Part shown: positions 1-7,687 of the stretch, in pieces | How the letters are laid out: each line of letters begins with the position of its first letter | Numbering within the stretch: the first letter of the stretch is position 1 | Origin: Spirochaetaceae bacterium | GTDB taxonomy: Bacteria > Spirochaetota > Spirochaetia > DSM-27196 > Salinispiraceae | NCBI GenBank assembly: GCA_007129335.1 | Contig: SKVS01000349.1 | Span: 1 to 9,212 of the forward strand | Length of the DNA: 9,212 nt | Reading direction: 5' to 3' | Position numbers and translations under genes: made by a program | Notes under the pieces: model-generated | Told to the model about the DNA's origin: nothing | The model's database searches: none | The model's input: the letters and a program-made list of their open reading frames with translations, nothing else

Positions 1-962
1 AAATTACTTCTGCCCACACGAATGACAGTTTCTGTCTGGCAGATAAAGACATTCATTACAAGCCGCTCCAGCTTCCTCAGCCTACCTTCTCTGTTTCGGT
101 TACTGCGGGAACCAAGAAAGACCAGGACAAGCTCGCTGAGTTGCTGAATAAGGCTGCAGAGGAAGACAAAACCCTTCTTATTGCCTTTAACAGCGAAACA
201 AAAGAGACAGTCTTTTCCGGCATGGGTGAGCTCCATATAAACCTCATTTTTGAGAAGATTAAAAAGGCTACCAAAATGGATATCATTACCAATGCACCGC
301 GGGTAGCTTACCGGGAAACCATGTCAATTCCAGCAGAAGCAGAGTACACCCATAAAAAACAAACAGGCGGGCACGGACAATACGCCAAGGTTGTCATGAA
401 ATTCCACCCGTTGGATCGAGGTGAGGGCTTTACCTTTACGAATGCAATTCACGGAGGTTCTGTATCCAAAGGTTTCATGCCGGGTATAGAAAAGGGATTA
501 CTCGAGGGAATGGAACAGGGTATTGTTGCGGGTTACCCGGTTGTTGATTTGGCAGCCAGTATCGTGGACGGTAAGGAGCATCCCGTTGATTCAAGCGAAA
601 TGGCTTTCAAACTTGCAGCCAGGGGAGCACTCAAGGAAGCACTTTCCAAGGCAAAATGCTCACTTCTGGAACCCATTATGGAACTCCATGTTTTTGTAGA
701 AGATAAGTATTTGGGTGATATCCTTTCAGACCTCAGCTCCAAACGGGGAAAGGTTCTTGGACAGGAGCAACTGGGTGGAGGAATCGTTGAAGTTCAAGCT
801 GAAGTTCCCCAAAGTGAACTGCTTCGGTATTCCATTGACCTTCGATCGATGACATCGGGTACTGGCAGCTTCGAAATGAAGTTTGCTTATTACAATCCGA
901 TCAGCGGAAAAGCTGCTGATGAAGTCATTAAACAGGCGGCCCTGGCTTCCGAAGAGAAATAA
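1..962 (+). CDS. Elongation factor G-like protein (EF-G2 type), C-terminal part, 5' end outside the window
   Basis: This is the C-terminal ~319 residues of a translational GTPase, read in frame from base 3 to the TAA at 960-962. The G domain and most of domain II lie upstream of the window. Domain III starts near base 81 (PTFSVSVTAG) and includes the SGMGELHI segment. Domain IV carries TGGHGQYA (363-386) and the tip-loop sequence DGKEHPVDSSEMAFK (567-611), with the histidine that in EF-G contacts the decoding region. Domain V follows with KRGKVLGQEQ. In the family the protein acts on ribosomes, moving tRNA-mRNA or recycling subunits. The C-terminal third, with LGGGIVEVQAEVPQSELLRY and SGTGSFEMKFAYY, matches my memory of EF-G-like paralogues (the EF-G2/FusA-like group) better than canonical FusA, so a specialised role is possible. 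The truncation is due only to the window edge; no frameshift is seen. The family call is firm, the subgroup less so. Confidence 0.93.
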   Translation, partial: ITSAHTNDSFCLADKDIHYKPLQLPQPTFSVSVTAGTKKDQDKLAELLNKAAEEDKTLLIAFNSETKETVFSGMGELHINLIFEKIKKATKMDIITNAPRVAYRETMSIPAEAEYTHKKQTGGHGQYAKVVMKFHPLDRGEGFTFTNAIHGGSVSKGFMPGIEKGLLEGMEQGIVAGYPVVDLAASIVDGKEHPVDSSEMAFKLAARGALKEALSKAKCSLLEPIMELHVFVEDKYLGDILSDLSSKRGKVLGQEQLGGGIVEVQAEVPQSELLRYSIDLRSMTSGTGSFEMKFAYYNPISGKAADEVIKQAALASEEK

Positions 963-980
963 CCCCGCAGTTGTCGTGGT

Positions 981-1745
981 TCATTCCGGCCTTTGCAAGG
1001 ATTCCCCTTGCAAAGGCTTTTTTATTATGAAGATTTCTCGTATTTGGTGATCTTTTTTTAAACCTTTATGTTCGAACGCAGTCTTGGGACGCCAGGATAT
1101 TGGAGGGGAGTAACCTCCATGGGGGTTGGTGAATCCAGGGTGTTCATTTGCTACCTCGAGCATCTGTTCTCCATAGTCTTCCCAATCTGTAACACTGTAC
1201 ACATACCCACCATCTTTCAAGGATCTATAGACCAAATCGAGAAACCAGGGTTGATACATTCGCCGTTTATGATGCTTTTTTTTCGGCCATGGATCGGGGA
1301 AAAACAGATGTACGCCCGAAAGAACCCCGGGGGGAATAAATTCTTTCAGTACTTCAATTGCATCGTGTTGGATTATACGAATATTATCGAGTGCCCCTTC
1401 TTCAATTCTTGCGAGCAAAGCTCCCACTCCCGGTGAATGGACTTCTATACCAAGGTACTGAATATGGGGGTTTGCCTTTCCTATAGCAGCTGTAGCATGT
1501 CCCATTCCGAAACCGATTTCCAGTACAAGGGGACTGTTGGAGGAAAAACCTGTTGCCTGCCAGGAATGGGTTCGAGAGTCAATTCCATATTGGGGCATGA
1601 GTCGTTTATACGCGTCATGCTGCAGGTTGGTCATACGGGCCTGCCTCAGGACGAAGGTCCGAATGGGGCGGTGGCCCTTGGGTAAGGCGGTTGACCCAGC
1701 CTCATTCACAACAGGAGTGCTCTGGCTAAACAAATTCTTACTCAT
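981..1745 (-). CDS. trmB: tRNA (guanine-N7-)-methyltransferase TrmB
   Basis: This 254-residue enzyme uses S-adenosylmethionine to methylate N7 of guanosine 46 in the variable loop of tRNAs, in the cytoplasm. The family signature is complete. The SAM-binding motif LEIGFGMGH is at residues 74-82 and GIEVH at 99-103. The catalytic and tRNA-binding block FFPDPWPKKKHHKRR is at 148-162 and includes the conserved Asp of PDPW. The C-terminal block RPKTAFEHKGL...HQIREI spans 219-238. Residues 1-70 are a less conserved N-terminal extension, within the family's normal range. The ATG at 1745 lies inside the end of the upstream phosphotransferase gene (shared ATGAGTAA, 8-nt overlap). No strong Shine-Dalgarno precedes it, so translation is probably coupled to the upstream gene. 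The next in-frame Met is residue 38, which makes this start the natural one. The last ~13 codons coincide with the terminator of the convergent EF-G-like gene. Confidence 0.96.
   Translation of the reverse strand: MSKNLFSQSTPVVNEAGSTALPKGHRPIRTFVLRQARMTNLQHDAYKRLMPQYGIDSRTHSWQATGFSSNSPLVLEIGFGMGHATAAIGKANPHIQYLGIEVHSPGVGALLARIEEGALDNIRIIQHDAIEVLKEFIPPGVLSGVHLFFPDPWPKKKHHKRRMYQPWFLDLVYRSLKDGGYVYSVTDWEDYGEQMLEVANEHPGFTNPHGGYSPPISWRPKTAFEHKGLKKDHQIREIFIIKKPLQGESLQRPE
988..1023 (+). terminator. Intrinsic terminator of the EF-G-like gene, embedded in the trmB 3' end
   Basis: A perfect 12-bp inverted repeat, GCCTTTGCAAGG (989-1000) and CCTTGCAAAGGC (1006-1017), surrounds a 5-nt loop and is followed by six T (1018-1023). 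It lies 26 nt after the TAA of the EF-G-like gene, which is a textbook Rho-independent layout on the plus strand. On the minus strand no T run follows the stem, so it should work in one direction only. The same bases encode residues ~241-253 of the convergent trmB product. Confidence 0.9.
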
Positions 1746-4038
1746 GATAGTTCAGTTCCCGGGAAGAGATAAAAGTATCCATTTGTTTCAGAGTCTTTAT
1801 CGAAATCATTTCTTCGGCAATTTCCCTGGCCTGAGTAAAGTCAATATTTTGAATCAGGGCTTTCAAGCGGGGTATACGGTTAGGATCCACCGAAAACTTG
1901 GTAATGCCCATACCCACCAGAAAAGTAAGAAGTGCCGGATCGTGGACCGCTTCACCACAGATACTCAACTTGTCGAGTTTCGATCCCGATCCTTCAATTA
2001 TTCGTTTTAAGCTGCGAAGTACTGCCGGATGATGGGGTGTATACATGGATCCAATCTGTTCATTGGTACGGTCAACAGCCAGGGTATACATGATTAAATC
2101 ATTGGTTCCAACGCTTAAGAAATCTGCGGCTTCTGCCAAATCTCCAATAATCTCGACTGCTGCAGGCAGTTCTATCATGGAACCCAGTTTTGGCTCGCTG
2201 TTATGTTCCAGCCCATCGTGGGCCAGTTCTGCAAGAGCAAATCTTACAAATTCTTTGGCGGCCATGAATTCATCCAGGGATGAGACCATAGGAAACATAA
2301 TACTCAGGTCACTGTCAGAACCGGACCTGAGTATTGCACGCAGTTGATCGGAGAAAATTTCAGGATTTGAAAGGGAGAAACGGATTCCCCTGAACCCAAG
2401 GAAAGGGTTCGATTCGGGGGATTGCTGCTGGTTTCCTAATAGCTTGTCTCCCCCTACATCCAGGGTTCGGATTACCACCTCTTTATTCTTCATTGGATCC
2501 AGCACTCGGCGGTACAGTCTTGTCTGCTCCTCTTCACTGGGAAAATCATTTCGTACCAGAAAGGGAAATTCACTTCGGTACAACCCTACTCCCTCGGCAA
2601 AACATTCCTGAGCAACTTCCACGTCCTTAATAAGGTTAACATTGGCAAGAACCCGAATTCGCCGGTTATCCCGGGTATAGGATTCCCGGGGACAACTAAC
2701 CGCTGCAATTTTTTCCGACTGTTCAATGAGCTGGCGGTATTCCTTAACTACTTTTTCGTCGGGTCCGATGAGCAGCTCTTCGTGGCTTCCGTCCAAAATC
2801 AACTGGCTACCGAGGGGAATGGAAAGTACCGATTCATCGTGAAAAAAAAGAACAGGTAAACCAAGGGAACGGGCCAACAAGGCAATATGAGCAGTGTTTC
2901 CCGAACCAAAGGCAACGAGCCCCGCTGCATTCTGGGCAGACAATTTCACCAATTCCGAAGGAAAGACATCGGGAGTAATAATTATTTGTCCGGAATAATC
3001 TCCGGAAACCATTTCATGGTCCACGAGATTTCGAACAATTCTGAGCCCAAGATCGAGGATGTCCTGCGCCTTTTCCCGTATTCGGGAATTTTCATGGTTA
3101 TTAAACAACTCTACATAGTGGTTGACCACCTCAACTACAGCAAGTTCAGAAGATTTTCCTTCGTGAATTTTTTGCTGCATCGCTCCGGAGAATTTCTCGT
3201 CCCTGAGCATGAGTAAATGGGCACTAAAAATAAGGTCTGCAACCTCTGCAACCTTGGAATCCAGTTCCTTTTGCATGGTTTCCAGTTGATGTTTGGTCTG
3301 TCCGAGGGATTTTGCAAAACGGGTCAGTTCTTCGGTTTCAGAGAGCTTTGGACCATAGGCTTTGGGTATAGGCAGGGGAGAAAAGCTGGCTGAACGGGTG
3401 CGTAAAATAAAGGCACTGCCAATTGCAATATTCGTCCCCGCGCTGCTACCCGATACCCGTGAAACATCGAAGGTAGTAGAAGACACAGGTGTCTGGTACA
3501 GCTCCATGAAAACTTCAGCGTTTTCTAAACTCGCTGCCAACTGACTTGCAATTGCCTTTAATGCCCGGGTGTCCTGGGATGAGAAAGCATTTTTCCGCTT
3601 ATCCTGGAGGGTAAGTACCCCAATTTTTGTTACCCCCCGGCGTATAGGAACTGCCAGAAAGGCGGAGTACTGCTCTTCTTCAATACCGGGTATTGGCTTG
3701 AAAAAGGGATTCTGATTTGCCCGCCCTTCCCGGATAGATCTGCTTTCTTCAAACGCTTTCCCCGTAATACCTTCACCGGGTTTCAAGCTTATGGTAACAC
3801 CCCGGGGCGGATCCAGACCTTTTGTAGCCCGCATAAACAAGGTATTCTCAGCCTGATTGTATAAATACACTGAACAAACATCAGCCCGCATATGGGCTGC
3901 AACCATATGCACCACATCTTTGAGGAAATCCGACAGGGAACTTTCCTTTTCAAACAATGCTGTCAGTTCGGCAATATCACACAGGAGGTCAAAATTACGG
4001 GTATCTTTTTTATTTGGATTTATTGATTCGCTGTTCAA
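1738..4038 (-). CDS. ptsP: GAF domain-containing phosphoenolpyruvate-protein phosphotransferase (PtsP / enzyme I-Ntr type)
   Basis: This 766-residue protein is predicted to be a cytoplasmic enzyme I that autophosphorylates from PEP and passes phosphate to an HPr-like carrier. An N-terminal GAF sensor covers about residues 15-175 (PGEGITGKAFEE, SAFLAVPIRRG, IGVLTLQDK). The helical HPr-binding and swivelling phosphohistidine region is about 195-430, with the predicted active His384 in GNTAHIALLARSLGLP. The PEP-binding TIM barrel is about 455-740. It keeps GVGLYRSEF (Arg488), IRTLDVGGDK (Arg524), NPFLGFRGIR, MIELPAA (Glu623, metal), SVGTNDL (Asp647, metal), AVDR (Arg657) and the catalytic-type Cys694 in ICGE. 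All key residues are present, so activity is expected. The loop before His384 is unusual: SGNTAH instead of the common GGxTSH. The GAF-plus-EI architecture matches nitrogen-type PtsP; the ligand of this GAF domain is unknown. No HPr or EIIA gene is in the window. The start is TTG, supported by a Shine-Dalgarno and an in-frame upstream stop. Confidence 0.93.
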   Translation of the reverse strand: MNSESINPNKKDTRNFDLLCDIAELTALFEKESSLSDFLKDVVHMVAAHMRADVCSVYLYNQAENTLFMRATKGLDPPRGVTISLKPGEGITGKAFEESRSIREGRANQNPFFKPIPGIEEEQYSAFLAVPIRRGVTKIGVLTLQDKRKNAFSSQDTRALKAIASQLAASLENAEVFMELYQTPVSSTTFDVSRVSGSSAGTNIAIGSAFILRTRSASFSPLPIPKAYGPKLSETEELTRFAKSLGQTKHQLETMQKELDSKVAEVADLIFSAHLLMLRDEKFSGAMQQKIHEGKSSELAVVEVVNHYVELFNNHENSRIREKAQDILDLGLRIVRNLVDHEMVSGDYSGQIIITPDVFPSELVKLSAQNAAGLVAFGSGNTAHIALLARSLGLPVLFFHDESVLSIPLGSQLILDGSHEELLIGPDEKVVKEYRQLIEQSEKIAAVSCPRESYTRDNRRIRVLANVNLIKDVEVAQECFAEGVGLYRSEFPFLVRNDFPSEEEQTRLYRRVLDPMKNKEVVIRTLDVGGDKLLGNQQQSPESNPFLGFRGIRFSLSNPEIFSDQLRAILRSGSDSDLSIMFPMVSSLDEFMAAKEFVRFALAELAHDGLEHNSEPKLGSMIELPAAVEIIGDLAEAADFLSVGTNDLIMYTLAVDRTNEQIGSMYTPHHPAVLRSLKRIIEGSGSKLDKLSICGEAVHDPALLTFLVGMGITKFSVDPNRIPRLKALIQNIDFTQAREIAEEMISIKTLKQMDTFISSRELNYHE

Positions 4039-4045
4039 CAGCCTG

Positions 4046-4051
4046 CCTCCC
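4046..4051 (-). promoter_or_regulatory. Ribosome binding site that fixes the TTG start of ptsP
   Basis: On the minus strand GGGAGG lies 7 nt before TTG at 4038-4036. An in-frame TGA occurs 18 nt upstream of the TTG, and the nearby ATG in this leader is in another frame. The TTG is therefore the best start for the phosphotransferase. Confidence 0.75.
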
Positions 4052-4102
4052 GATCATCTTTGGTTACTCTTGTACTTCTAAGCTCATGAAACAGTATACC
4101 GA

Positions 4103-7100
4103 TTATTTCAAGAGTTGGGAAAGTCTTCCCCGTATGAACTCACTTTTTTCTTTCAGCCCGATTCCATCGCTGGTCATGCGAATCTTGTTCGGTGCGTTAG
4201 GCACAGGCTTAATTGTACCTCCGCTAGAACGGATCATCTGCAATAATCGTTCAATATTAATCAGTACCAATTTTCCAAATTCTACCTCAATCTGACCTCG
4301 CCGTTCTTTCAATGAAGCAATACTCAGTTTCCGGCAGAGAATCCGAAGTTCAGCCAGAGCCAAAAGACTGTACACCTCATCAGGCACAGGCCCGAACCGG
4401 TCTTCAATTTCTGTAAATATTCCTTCCAGCTCCTGGTCAGTACCAATGGAAGAAATTTTCTTGTACACTTCCATTTTTTCCATAGGGTCTGAAATATAGG
4501 TATCGGGTATGAAACCGGTATAATCGAGTTCGAGATAGGTTTCGGGGATTTGGTCATCTACCAGTTCGGGTAAATCCTCCAAAGACGCTGCGTCCATTTG
4601 TCCCTGCTCAATAGCTATTTTCCTCACTTCCCGTTCGGCGTTTGCCAGTTTCCGTACCGCCTCATCGAGGAGCTTGAGGTACAGGTCAAAACCAACTGAA
4701 TATATCTCACCGCTTTGTTCAGCCCCCAGCAAATTACCCGCTCCGCGAACCTCCAGATCCTTCAGGGCTATTTTGAACCCTGAACCAAGTTCCGTATTAT
4801 CAGAAATAATTTGCAACCGTTTCATGGCTACTTCCGAAAGTGCCCGTTCTCCGGGATACAGAAGATAGGCGTAGGCAAGCCGGTCAGATCTACCTACCCT
4901 TCCCCGTAATTGGTAGAGCTGACTGACGCCGTAAAAATCTGCCCGGTCGATTATTATGGTATTAACATTCGGTATATTGATTCCGTTCTCAATAATTGTT
5001 GTTGCAACAAGAACGTGAAATCCCCCATGAATGAACCGATGCATGATGTCTTCCAGGTCTTTCGGTCCCATCTTCCCGTGGGCAACATCCACCAGAACTT
5101 CAGGAACCAGTCGTTCGAGAAACAGCTGTACACTTTCCAGACTTTCGACCCGGTTATGGAGATAGAATACCTGCCCACCCCGCTCTACTTCCCGGCGAAT
5201 TGCCTTTGCTACCAATTCTTCCTGAAATGCTTCCACATGGGTTTCTATAGGGCGACGATTATAGGGGGGGGTTTTCAGTACAGACATATCCCTGATTTTC
5301 AGTAAACTCATATGGAGGGTGCGTGGTATAGGGGTGGCACTCAGGGTAAGGCTGTCCACACTGGTTTTTATTTCTTTTAACCGTTCCTTATCCTTAACTC
5401 CAAATCGTTGTTCCTCGTCGATAATCATGAGACCGAGATCCTTGAAGTGTACATCCTTTTGAACGATTCGGTGGGTACCAACTAATAAATCCACCTCCCC
5501 TTTCCGGACCCCTTCCAACACTTTCCGCTGGTCTGCCTTGGTAACAAAACGACTCAGCATGCCAACCTTAACTGGAAACCCCTGGAGTCTTTCTTCCAAA
5601 CCTTCAAAATGCTGCTCTGCAAGTATTGTTGTGGGCGCAAGAAAAGCTACCTGTTTACCCGAAGCAATGGCCTTAAATGCAGCACGCATAGCTATTTCTG
5701 TTTTGCCAAATCCCACGTCCCCACAGACGAGCCTGTCCATAGGCAAAGGTTTCTCCATGTCAGCTTTTACTTCTTCAATACACCTGATCTGGTCCTCGGT
5801 TTCCTCGAAGGGAAAGGTAGACTCAAACTGGATCTGCCATTCGGTGTCCTCAGGGAAAGCAAAACCTGAACTGCGCTTCCTGCGGCTATATAATCCCAGA
5901 AGGTGTTCAGCCAAGTCCTGTACCTTTTGACGGACCCGTTCCTTCCGGTTTTCCCAGCTCTTTCCCCCGATTTTATCCAGCCGGGGGTCCGATCCCTGGC
6001 TTCCTATATACTTCTGGATGAGGTTTACCTGCTCAATAGGCACGAAGACCGTTTCGGTGTCTGCGTACATGAGCTTGATATAATCCCTCTCTGTCCCCCC
6101 TGCTACGATTCGCTGGATTCCCAGGAACTTACCAATACCATGGTTAATATGAACAACAAAATCACCGGGCTCCAGATCCACAAAAGAGTCTATGGCTTCG
6201 GATCTGACACGGTGGACCGATTTTGGAATTCTCTTCCTTCGCCCGAATATTTCCTGTTCATGGATGAGGGTAATTTTGAGATCAGGAAGGGTAAAACCAG
6301 CACGCAATCCCTTTTCTTCAATGGTTACCTTGTGATCCTGCAGAAGCAGGGCAATACGCTGTTTTTGAACCTGGGAATCAGCAATAATAAAAATCTGGTA
6401 CCCGTTTTTTTCAAGAGAAGCAAGCTCTTCCTGGAGAAACGTAATGTTTCCGAAGAAGGAGCGGGGACCGTCACTATTTATGTGGATCTTTTCTTGAGCC
6501 TTGAGGGTTTCATCTCTGAGAACAGGCATTCGTACCTTACGGGGATGTTGACCGACCAGGTGTTCCAAACTGGATAGCAGGCGTTCGGGTTTTGGAACAG
6601 GGTGCTGATGGCGGATTTTTCGGTAAACCCCATCGAATTCTCTCATCAGTGTCTGATGGGCATTCTCTAACCGTTGATACTCAGTAAAAAAAACTACCCA
6701 GTCGGGAGGTAAATAATCGAAGAGGGTATGGGGTGTTTCATACGCAAGGGGATACCACAATTCTTCCCCTTCAAATTGATTCGATTCGGTATCGAAAAGT
6801 TCTTGTATTTTTTCAATTTGGGTGGACAATTCCGGGAGTTTTTTACAGGAACGAATAACCTGGTCCTTTGTAAGCTTATCCCAAACACATTCCCGAAAGG
6901 GATGGATGCTCACCTGAGGGGTTTTTCGATGGGAGAACTGAGTACCCAAATCGAACCACCGAATTTCTTCCACCTTATCGTATTCAAACACAATTCGAAC
7001 AGCCTCATCGATTCCAGGAAAGGATATATCGAGAACCTCCCCTCTTAATGCAAATTCTCCGGGAACCGAAACCTTCGAAACCCTGAGGTAACCCAGGGAA

Positions 7101-7648
7101 ACCAGCTTTCTCGATAAATCTACAGGATCGATTGACTGACCGACCTGAACGGATATAAGTCTATTTTCTAAGGTCGAACGAGGAGGTAATAAACCGCATA
7201 AGGCTCTTAAGGATACCAGTAACATGAAATCTTCCTGCCGAATTAGACGGGTTAGAATGTGCATGCGATACCCAAAAATAGGAGAATTCGATGGCAAATG
7301 AGCGTAGGGAGCTGTACCTCCCCAGGGCCATATAAGGCTTTCTATACCGAGGGAGTCCAGATCTTCCTGAAAATGTTCCGCTTCCTTATCGGTTGGTAAC
7401 ACAATTACCATACCCTTTTGACCTAATTCATGAATACGAGTCAGTACTAAGGAAAGAAAGCTTCCGTGAAAACCGGTGGCCACAATATCGAAGGGTCTTT
7501 CATTTCTGGTTGCCAGTACCGCATTACCAGAATTCTTTTTTTCCCTTTTACCTTCCTGATTACCCGAAAAAATCTCCTCGGTAAATCGGGAGAATTCCCG
7601 GTGGTCCTTTAATTTTTTGGTAATTTGCCGATAATATGATGAGTTCAT
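4103..7648 (-). CDS. mfd: Transcription-repair coupling factor Mfd
   Basis: This 1181-residue ATP-driven DNA translocase removes stalled RNA polymerase from lesions and recruits UvrA to start nucleotide excision repair. The UvrB-like N-terminal module, including the UvrA-contact region, is about residues 50-400 (PGEFALRGEVLDISFPG at 196-212). The RNA polymerase interaction domain is ~490-550 (GDFVVHINHGIGKFLG). RecG-like helicase motifs follow in order: Walker A GDVGFGKT (643-650), APTTILAEQH (671-680), VGTHRIVQ (723-730), DEEQRFG (744-750), SATPIPRTLHMSL (770-782), ATTIIENGINIPN (882-894) and QLRGRVGRSD (913-922). GNLLGAEQSG is at 971-980. The C-terminal TRCF domain is ~1035-1130 (MEKMEVYKKI, DRFGPVPDEV). 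Length is slightly above the usual ~1150 because of a charged N-terminal extension of ~50 residues. The ATG at 7648 has only a weak Shine-Dalgarno (CGGA). A C8 homopolymer lies in the codons for residues 793-795. It is the first gene of the minus-strand cluster. Confidence 0.98.
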   Translation of the reverse strand: MNSSYYRQITKKLKDHREFSRFTEEIFSGNQEGKREKKNSGNAVLATRNERPFDIVATGFHGSFLSLVLTRIHELGQKGMVIVLPTDKEAEHFQEDLDSLGIESLIWPWGGTAPYAHLPSNSPIFGYRMHILTRLIRQEDFMLLVSLRALCGLLPPRSTLENRLISVQVGQSIDPVDLSRKLVSLGYLRVSKVSVPGEFALRGEVLDISFPGIDEAVRIVFEYDKVEEIRWFDLGTQFSHRKTPQVSIHPFRECVWDKLTKDQVIRSCKKLPELSTQIEKIQELFDTESNQFEGEELWYPLAYETPHTLFDYLPPDWVVFFTEYQRLENAHQTLMREFDGVYRKIRHQHPVPKPERLLSSLEHLVGQHPRKVRMPVLRDETLKAQEKIHINSDGPRSFFGNITFLQEELASLEKNGYQIFIIADSQVQKQRIALLLQDHKVTIEEKGLRAGFTLPDLKITLIHEQEIFGRRKRIPKSVHRVRSEAIDSFVDLEPGDFVVHINHGIGKFLGIQRIVAGGTERDYIKLMYADTETVFVPIEQVNLIQKYIGSQGSDPRLDKIGGKSWENRKERVRQKVQDLAEHLLGLYSRRKRSSGFAFPEDTEWQIQFESTFPFEETEDQIRCIEEVKADMEKPLPMDRLVCGDVGFGKTEIAMRAAFKAIASGKQVAFLAPTTILAEQHFEGLEERLQGFPVKVGMLSRFVTKADQRKVLEGVRKGEVDLLVGTHRIVQKDVHFKDLGLMIIDEEQRFGVKDKERLKEIKTSVDSLTLSATPIPRTLHMSLLKIRDMSVLKTPPYNRRPIETHVEAFQEELVAKAIRREVERGGQVFYLHNRVESLESVQLFLERLVPEVLVDVAHGKMGPKDLEDIMHRFIHGGFHVLVATTIIENGINIPNVNTIIIDRADFYGVSQLYQLRGRVGRSDRLAYAYLLYPGERALSEVAMKRLQIISDNTELGSGFKIALKDLEVRGAGNLLGAEQSGEIYSVGFDLYLKLLDEAVRKLANAEREVRKIAIEQGQMDAASLEDLPELVDDQIPETYLELDYTGFIPDTYISDPMEKMEVYKKISSIGTDQELEGIFTEIEDRFGPVPDEVYSLLALAELRILCRKLSIASLKERRGQIEVEFGKLVLINIERLLQMIRSSGGTIKPVPNAPNKIRMTSDGIGLKEKSEFIRGRLSQLLK
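7635..7640 (+). promoter_or_regulatory. Candidate -10 element for the exported-protein gene pair
   Basis: TATGAT matches the sigma-70 -10 consensus at five of six positions and would give a leader of about 40 nt before the GTG at 7688. Only a T-rich stretch (7613-7618) sits at -35 distance, so the match is partial. The element lies inside the first codons of mfd, as expected when divergent starts are 39 nt apart. I could not identify a convincing promoter for mfd on the other strand. Confidence 0.3.
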
Positions 7649-7672
7649 GTTTGTATCCGAAGTTAGAGTGTT

Positions 7673-7680
7673 AAGGGGGG
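7673..7680 (+). promoter_or_regulatory. Ribosome binding site for the GTG start at 7688
   Basis: AAGGGGGG ends 7 nt before the GTG. This purine-rich match to the anti-Shine-Dalgarno supports GTG as the start; the first internal ATG is residue 52, inside the folded domain and after the signal peptide. Confidence 0.7.
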
Positions 7681-7687
7681 AAAACGG

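Noticed and set aside
1275..1283. A AAA AAG heptamer (A8 tract) in trmB, in the phase used by dnaX-type -1 frameshift sites
   Set aside because: It encodes the conserved KKK of the family signature, and a -1 shift reaches a stop within three codons. No useful alternative product is likely, and no stimulatory stem was seen.
1068..2010. Plus-strand open frames opposite trmB and the 3' end of ptsP
   Set aside because: They mirror conserved minus-strand coding sequence and their translations resemble no known protein.
4093..4098. TATACT on the minus strand between mfd and ptsP as an internal promoter
   Set aside because: No acceptable -35 hexamer occurs at the right distance, so the single -10 match is not enough; the 64-nt gap is also compatible with plain read-through from mfd.
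5903..6577. A 224-codon open frame on the plus strand opposite mfd
   Set aside because: It lies fully antisense to well-conserved mfd codons. Its translation shows no recognisable motif or consistent domain pattern, and no ribosome binding site stands out. It is a by-product of mfd codon use.
7675..7680. G6 run in the ribosome binding site of the exported-protein gene as a phase-variable tract
   Set aside because: Six bases is too short to expect marked length variation, and a one-base change would hardly alter the Shine-Dalgarno.
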